From contig JAIELM010000211.1 in the NCBI GenBank assembly GCA_019752975.1, positions 1-9,867 of the forward strand: 9,867 bases of DNA, written 5' to 3'. A program made the position numbers and the translations under genes. The notes below the pieces were generated by a model that was not told where the DNA came from, made no database searches, and was given only the letters and a program-made list of their open reading frames with translations. The DNA is from Undibacterium sp. (GTDB lineage Bacteria; Pseudomonadota; Gammaproteobacteria; Burkholderiales; Burkholderiaceae_D). Shown here in pieces: positions 5,821-9,867 of the stretch (positions are counted from its first letter, which is position 1; each line of letters opens with the position of its first letter).

Positions 5821-6618
5821 CTATCGCACCAATTCCTTAATCACTGCCCACTGACGCCGCGAAATCGGCAGTCGCTCCGCGCTATCTTTAACAATCACTT
5901 GCCAAGTTTCGCTGGCTTTCTCACCATCGGCATCGACTGCATGTAAAGCACGCTCGACGCCGATAATCATATCGCGTGCCACTAGCGCATTTCTATGCGC
6001 GCGTATAAAAACCTGCCCCAATTCGTTTTCTATCGAGACCAAAGACTCTTCGGTGAGATAGGTGCGCGACTTAGTCTGTATGGTCACATACTTTTGTTCG
6101 GCTTTGAGAAATATGACCTCGTTGACGGGAATGAGCAAAACGCGATTTTTTTCTACGATGGAAAAATGTTGCCGCTTCTTTGGTAAAGTGTTCAATACCT
6201 CCGCCAAACTATTTTCTGTCGAAGGCGAAAATTGCTCCCTTTGCGCCCGTATCCGCTCCAAACAAGCTTGCAAGCGAACAGCACGGACTGGCTTAAGCAA
6301 ATAATCCATCGCATGCACCTCAAAAGCCTGCAATGCAAATTCATCATACGCCGTCACAAAGACAATCGCTGGCGCGCGAGGCAATGCTAAACGCGCTATA
6401 TGTTGAGCCAATTCCAAGCCCGTCATTCCTGGCATTTGCACGTCCAACAGTACCACGTCCGGCCCATGCTCCATCAAACCATCCAAGGCAGTTTGCCCAT
6501 CAAAGGCCATACCGACTAAGACACATGGACAAGCAGCTTGAATATCTTCAATTAAGCAGCGCATACGCTCACATGCCGGCGCTTCATCATCAACGATCAG
6601 AATTTTAAGTGGCTTCAT
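5821..6618 (-). CDS. algR: LytTR-family response regulator, AlgR-like
   Basis: A 265-residue two-component response regulator. The receiver domain (about 4-120) has Asp10/Asp11, the phosphoacceptor Asp59 in VVLLDVQMPGMTG, Thr89 in FVTAYDEFALQAFE and Lys109 in DYLLKPV. The C-terminal LytTR DNA-binding domain (about 150-262) shows VEKNRVLLIPVNEVIFLKAE, KYVTIQT and FIRAHRNALVARD, then a final LPISRRQW. Length and features agree with Pseudomonas AlgR (248 residues), which controls alginate and twitching genes; the regulon here is unknown. It starts 23 bp after the stop of the upstream histidine kinase, so the two form an operon. No strong Shine-Dalgarno sequence precedes the ATG. In Pseudomonas hemC follows algR; here sdaA faces it instead. 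The symbol reflects family and context, not proven function. Confidence 0.9.
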   Translation of the reverse strand: MKPLKILIVDDEAPACERMRCLIEDIQAACPCVLVGMAFDGQTALDGLMEHGPDVVLLDVQMPGMTGLELAQHIARLALPRAPAIVFVTAYDEFALQAFEVHAMDYLLKPVRAVRLQACLERIRAQREQFSPSTENSLAEVLNTLPKKRQHFSIVEKNRVLLIPVNEVIFLKAEQKYVTIQTKSRTYLTEESLVSIENELGQVFIRAHRNALVARDMIIGVERALHAVDADGEKASETWQVIVKDSAERLPISRRQWAVIKELVR

Positions 6619-6641
6619 TTTTTATCGTTTTATCTTGAAAT

Positions 6642-7676
6642 TTAGTGCGCCGGAAAAATCAACTGAACCACAAACATACCGTCAGCCATATTGGTGCTCA
6701 ACTGCGCCTCTATATCGTAAAGCAATTTTAATCGCTGCCGTATATTGTCTAAAGCCATGTGATTACCCAAAGACATTTGTGCTTCTTGGTGATACGGATT
6801 AGTCACCTTGACTTCAATCTTATCCAATATTTTTTGCACCTCAATGTCGATCAAGGCTGGTTTTGTGCTCGGCTCCACCCCATAATGCACGGCATTTTCT
6901 AGTAAGGGTTGTAATAATAAGACTGGAATTTTACTCTCAGAAAGTGCCTTTTCATCTAAATTACTTATCCGCCATTCCACCATTAAGCGCTCACCTAAAC
7001 GGATTTTTTCTATCGCCAAATACTGCTTACAGAGGACAATCTCATCGTGCAAACTAGATTGTTCGCGGGTATCGCGCATCAGCACACGAAACAAATCGGC
7101 CAAATCTTCCAATGCAGTCTCTGCTCGACGCGGCTCACTGCGAATAAGAGACAGCACCGCATTTAAACTATTAAATAAAAAATGCGGACGTATCCTCGCT
7201 TGCAACGCCTGCAAACGAGCCTCGCCCAAAGCAGGTGAAAAAGCCCGGGTACGCAGCTCAAAGTAATTTTGTAGAACCACTCCCATTAGAAAACACAATA
7301 GCACCGAGAATCCCCAATTGAGACGAGGAAAGCTAAACACAAACCACTCCATACTCGCCAGAGAAGCCAAGACCAAATAGCCAAGCAATGCAGGCACAAC
7401 GCCACAAGCCATTCTTTGCAACCAAGCTGCCGCACCTCGCTGTTCTACCACCCGTCTAAATCCGCATAACAACAACAAGGAGCCCAAACAAATTGCTTCC
7501 ACCAACATCGCGGTCTCGACAAATTCCTGAAAGTTGAACGCCAAACCTTGACCACGCGCCAAAAGGCTAAGCAGTACGACAAGATTCACTGAGATCAACA
7601 CACGAATCACTATCCCGATATTGCAACAATCAGGAATAAGTATCTCGGTTTTAGGGTGTTTTTCGGTTTCGGTCAT
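6642..7676 (-). CDS. algZ: LytS/AlgZ-family membrane sensor histidine kinase
   Basis: A 344-residue sensor kinase expected to phosphorylate the adjacent response regulator. The N-terminal part has about four membrane segments (about 18-40, 52-71, 88-108, 119-136) and no large periplasmic domain. The His_kinase (PF06580-type) domain follows: phosphorylated His155 in RIRPHFLFNSLNAVLSLIR and the N-box Asn251 in PLLENAVHYG. The C-terminal glycine-rich box is atypical, GNHMALDNIRQRL, and a clear D-box is absent, as in the unorthodox AlgZ/FimS kinases. The start at 7676 (MTETEKH) was chosen over an ATG at 7820 in the same frame: the longer form would overlap the first 74 bp of divergent argH, and its extra 48 residues show no domain. 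Upstream signals include a candidate promoter at 7711-7740. No strong ribosome site is visible. Confidence 0.88.
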   Translation of the reverse strand: MTETEKHPKTEILIPDCCNIGIVIRVLISVNLVVLLSLLARGQGLAFNFQEFVETAMLVEAICLGSLLLLCGFRRVVEQRGAAAWLQRMACGVVPALLGYLVLASLASMEWFVFSFPRLNWGFSVLLCFLMGVVLQNYFELRTRAFSPALGEARLQALQARIRPHFLFNSLNAVLSLIRSEPRRAETALEDLADLFRVLMRDTREQSSLHDEIVLCKQYLAIEKIRLGERLMVEWRISNLDEKALSESKIPVLLLQPLLENAVHYGVEPSTKPALIDIEVQKILDKIEVKVTNPYHQEAQMSLGNHMALDNIRQRLKLLYDIEAQLSTNMADGMFVVQLIFPAH

Positions 7677-7691
7677 TTTCAATAGTCGCGG

Positions 7692-7697
7692 TATAAT
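7692..7697 (+). promoter_or_regulatory. Candidate -10 box of the argH promoter
   Basis: A perfect TATAAT ends 49 bp before the argH start, predicting transcription from about 7704. No good -35 box is found 16-18 bp upstream (closest is TTCGGT-like sequence around 7668), which overlaps the first codons of the algZ-like gene. Support is from the hexamer and position only. Confidence 0.45.
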
Positions 7698-7710
7698 CCG
7701 GCACAACGCA

Positions 7711-7740
7711 TTTATACCAACTTTATAGCCCCTTTTACAA
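7711..7740 (-). promoter_or_regulatory. Candidate promoter of the algZ-algR operon
   Basis: On the minus strand TTGTAA (7740 down to 7735) and TATAAA (7716 down to 7711) are separated by 18 bp. Transcription would start near 7704, about 28 nt before the kinase start at 7676. It lies inside the argH leader and faces the argH promoter. Confidence 0.45.
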
Positions 7741-7746
7741 ACCACC

Positions 7747-9144
7747 ATGACATCACAATTTGCTAAAAAAAACGAGGCTTGGTCTGCACGTTTTTCTGAA
7801 CCCGTCTCCGATTTAGTCAAACGCTATACCGCCTCAGTCTTTTTCGACTATCGTCTCGCCAGCTTTGACATTCAAGGTTCGCTCGCACATGCCGAAATGT
7901 TGCAAGCTCAAAAAATCATTTCCACACAAGATTATGCCGCAATTCAAAACGGTATGGCACAAATTCAGGCGGAAATCGACACAGGCAAATTTGAATGGTT
8001 GTTGGACTGCGAAGACGTACATTTGAACATCGAGAAACGCCTCACCGATTTAATCGGCGATGCAGGCAAACGTCTACATACAGGGCGCTCTAGAAATGAT
8101 CAGGTCGCCACCGACATCCGTCTCTACTTGCGCTCCTCGATTGATCTCATCTTAGAATTAGTAACAGGCTTACGTTTAGCCATGCTTGAGCTAGCAGATA
8201 AACATGTTGACACCATCATGCCAGGCTTCACTCACATGCAAGTGGCGCAACCGATCACCTTTGGTCATCACATACTCGCCTACGTAGAAATGTTTGGTAG
8301 AGATGCCGAGCGCCTGATCGATTGTCGCAAACGGGTCAATCGCTTACCATTAGGTTCCGCCGCCTTAGCTGGCACCACCTTCCCTATCGACCGCGAACGC
8401 GTTGCAAAAAGCTTGGGTTTCGACGAAGTTTGTTATAACTCGCTCGACGCGGTATCTGATCGTGATTTCGCGATTGAATTTTGCGCTTGCGCGTCTTTAA
8501 TCATGACGCATATTTCTCGCATGTCGGAAGAACTGATTATTTGGATGAGTCCACGGGTAGGCTTTATCGATATCGCTGACCGCTTTTGCACAGGTTCATC
8601 AATCATGCCGCAAAAGAAAAATCCCGATGTGCCCGAACTTGCCCGCGGTAAAACTGGGCGCGTCAACGGCAATCTTATTTCCTTACTGACCTTAATGAAA
8701 GGCCAGCCCTTGGCCTACAACAAAGATAATCAAGAGGACAAAGAACCCCTCTTCGATAGCATAGACACGGTGGTCGACACCTTGCGCATTTTTGCCGACA
8801 TGGCTGGCGGCATTAGCGTCAAACCGGACGCCATGCGCACGGCTGCCTTACAGGGCTACGCCACTGCGACGGATCTGGCTGACTACTTAGTCAAAAAAGG
8901 TCTGCCCTTCCGTGACGCCCATGAGGCAGTGGCTTTAGCGGTACGCACCTGTGTCGATAAAGCTTGTGATTTGAGCGACATGTCCCTAGACGAATTAAAA
9001 GTGTTTTCAAAACTAATCGAAAGCGACGTGTTTGCCGTGTTAACACTAGAAGGTTCAGTGGCAGCACGTGACCACATAGGCGGCACTGCGCCAAATCAAG
9101 TGCGATTGGCGATTGCACGTTTACGGAAACAATTGGCCGCGTAG
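7747..9144 (+). CDS. argH: Argininosuccinate lyase
   Basis: Cleaves argininosuccinate to arginine and fumarate, the last step of arginine synthesis (EC 4.3.2.1); a cytosolic homotetramer of the fumarase/aspartase superfamily. The 465 residues match the family length. Key signatures: [13 protein letters not shown] at 111-123, [11 protein letters not shown] with the catalytic-acid region His163, and the family signature [12 protein letters not shown] at 283-294 containing the catalytic serine (Ser284 or Ser285), followed by [17 protein letters not shown]. The start [16 protein letters not shown] matches betaproteobacterial homologs. The 20 bases before the ATG (ending ACAAACCACC) hold no Shine-Dalgarno sequence. 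The gene is divergent from the two-component pair, with 70 bp between start codons. No clear intrinsic terminator follows. Confidence 0.97.
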   Translation: MTSQFAKKNEAWSARFSEPVSDLVKRYTASVFFDYRLASFDIQGSLAHAEMLQAQKIISTQDYAAIQNGMAQIQAEIDTGKFEWLLDCEDVHLNIEKRLTDLIGDAGKRLHTGRSRNDQVATDIRLYLRSSIDLILELVTGLRLAMLELADKHVDTIMPGFTHMQVAQPITFGHHILAYVEMFGRDAERLIDCRKRVNRLPLGSAALAGTTFPIDRERVAKSLGFDEVCYNSLDAVSDRDFAIEFCACASLIMTHISRMSEELIIWMSPRVGFIDIADRFCTGSSIMPQKKNPDVPELARGKTGRVNGNLISLLTLMKGQPLAYNKDNQEDKEPLFDSIDTVVDTLRIFADMAGGISVKPDAMRTAALQGYATATDLADYLVKKGLPFRDAHEAVALAVRTCVDKACDLSDMSLDELKVFSKLIESDVFAVLTLEGSVAARDHIGGTAPNQVRLAIARLRKQLAA

Positions 9145-9225
9145 GAATCGCGTAGTTCTGCAAATGCTTCACAGTGCGTTAAACCCCAATAAAAACACTA
9201 ATAATAAGACCGATGCAATCCTCGC

Positions 9226-9249
9226 CGCTACTTGAGACACCACGTAGCG
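9226..9249 (+). other. Hairpin in the leader of the TRAP permease gene
   Basis: CGCTAC (9226-9231) and GTAGCG (9244-9249) form a 6-bp stem with a 12-base loop, 37 bp upstream of the ATG at 9287. No T-run follows, so it does not look like an argH terminator. TTGAGA at 9232-9237, in the loop, could serve as a -35 box, but the matching -10 is poor. Confidence 0.25.
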
Positions 9250-9286
9250 CGGGTTGTATCTGCAAAAAAAACTTCGGAGACCAGAC

Positions 9287-9867
9287 ATGCGATTTTTGCT
9301 TTCGCTATCAAAACTGATTGACACGCTCAATGAATTCATAGGGAAATACATCAGTATAGCCCTGCTGCTTGCCGTGTTAATTTGCACCGGACAAGCATTA
9401 CTGAGTTATTTTTTCAAACTAGGCGATATCAGCTGGTCTGAAATTCAGTGGTATTTATTTTCCGCCGTTTTTCTTCTCAGCGCTCCGGCCACTTTGCGTA
9501 GAAACGAACATGTCAGGATAGACGTGGTCACTAGTCGTTTTTCTAAACGCACACAAGTGTGGATAGATATTTTTGGATTTTTATTCTTCCTGCTGTCCTT
9601 TTGTTTCTTGATTTTTCGCCTTGGCCTCAGTTACGCACTCGAGGCCATTTATAGCCAAGAAAAGATCAGCACCGGCCTTGTAGCTTGGCCTGCACGACTA
9701 CTTATTCCTGTGAGTTTTTTCCTCCTTTCTTTACAAGGATTTTCCGAAATAATCAAACGCGTCGGCTATTTACGTGGACTTGTCCCAGCATCAGAATTTG
9801 ATAAGCACGCCTTAACACCAGAAGAGGAAATCGCACTGCATCTCGAAGCCATGAACATAAAAAATGC
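9287..9867 (+). CDS. TRAP transporter small permease (DctQ type), C-terminus outside window
   Basis: Small membrane subunit of a tripartite ATP-independent periplasmic transporter, which imports carboxylates or related acids using an ion gradient together with a large permease and a periplasmic binding protein. I translated 193 residues from the ATG at 9287; the frame is open at the window edge. Four hydrophobic segments are visible (about 20-43, 54-70, 93-116, 134-155). The family-typical stretch EIQWYLFSAVFLLSAP, then TLRRNEHVRIDVV, lies at 52-81, and RLLIPVSFFLLSLQGFSEI at 137-155. A GGAG ribosome site lies seven bases before the start. The gene begins 142 bp after argH on the same strand. 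The large permease (DctM) should follow outside the window. The substrate cannot be told from this subunit. Confidence 0.9.
   Translation, partial: MRFLLSLSKLIDTLNEFIGKYISIALLLAVLICTGQALLSYFFKLGDISWSEIQWYLFSAVFLLSAPATLRRNEHVRIDVVTSRFSKRTQVWIDIFGFLFFLLSFCFLIFRLGLSYALEAIYSQEKISTGLVAWPARLLIPVSFFLLSLQGFSEIIKRVGYLRGLVPASEFDKHALTPEEEIALHLEAMNIKN

Noticed and set aside
5523..5840. Plus-strand 105-codon frame across the sdaA end
   Set aside because: It is a second frame of sdaA, arginine-rich and low in plausibility, without its own ribosome site.
7677..7820. Extended N-terminus of the histidine kinase from an ATG at 7820
   Set aside because: It would add 48 residues without domain features and overlap divergent argH; the start at 7676 gives a normal-length protein.
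8891..9172. Minus-strand 93-codon frame at the argH end
   Set aside because: It is antisense to the conserved C-terminal part of argH, with no family resemblance.
9169..9387. Minus-strand 72-codon frame
   Set aside because: It overlaps the start and first membrane segment of the TRAP permease gene, which has a ribosome site and clear family motifs.

Overview
The window looks like a chromosomal segment of a betaproteobacterium, probably Burkholderiales and perhaps Oxalobacteraceae. The reasons are the style of ThrC, ArgH and the TRAP small permease, the short-chain (SDR) type of threonine dehydrogenase, and an AlgZ/AlgR pair beside argH. Base composition is only moderate in GC, low for that order. 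The family assignment is an impression from protein character, not a computed placement.

Left part (1-5763) is a threonine/serine block. On the minus strand lie the 5' part of thrC (threonine synthase, cut by the window edge) and, upstream of it, a helix-turn-helix (XRE) plus cupin regulator. Divergent from the regulator, on the plus strand, run kbl (2-amino-3-ketobutyrate CoA ligase), an SDR-type tdh (L-threonine 3-dehydrogenase) and sdaA (iron-sulfur L-serine dehydratase). Together Tdh and Kbl turn threonine into glycine and acetyl-CoA. Glycine can become serine through enzymes outside the window, and SdaA turns serine into pyruvate and ammonia. The intergenic region between regulator and kbl holds a 42-bp near-perfect palindrome that contains promoter -10-like hexamers, the obvious candidate operator.

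The gaps of this block are full of small repeats. Two copies (about 100 bp, about 83% identical by hand alignment, opposite orientation) of a MITE-like element with GGACTTACGCAAAA ends lie in the kbl leader and between tdh and sdaA. A different 175-bp element with TTCAGC-type inverted ends fills the kbl-tdh gap. A degenerate dRS3-like repeat lies upstream of thrC.

Right part (5821-9867): algR-like and algZ-like two-component genes form a minus-strand operon convergent with sdaA. They are divergent from argH (argininosuccinate lyase), with face-to-face candidate promoters in the short argH/algZ interval. The argH-algZ-algR order matches Pseudomonas, but hemC, which follows algR there, is replaced by sdaA. 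After argH a TRAP transporter small permease (DctQ type) begins and runs off the edge.

I see no RNA gene, CRISPR array, complete insertion sequence or phage gene. The parts that go beyond routine housekeeping are the regulator/operator pair, the MITE-like elements in the threonine locus, and the promoter arrangement at argH/algZ.
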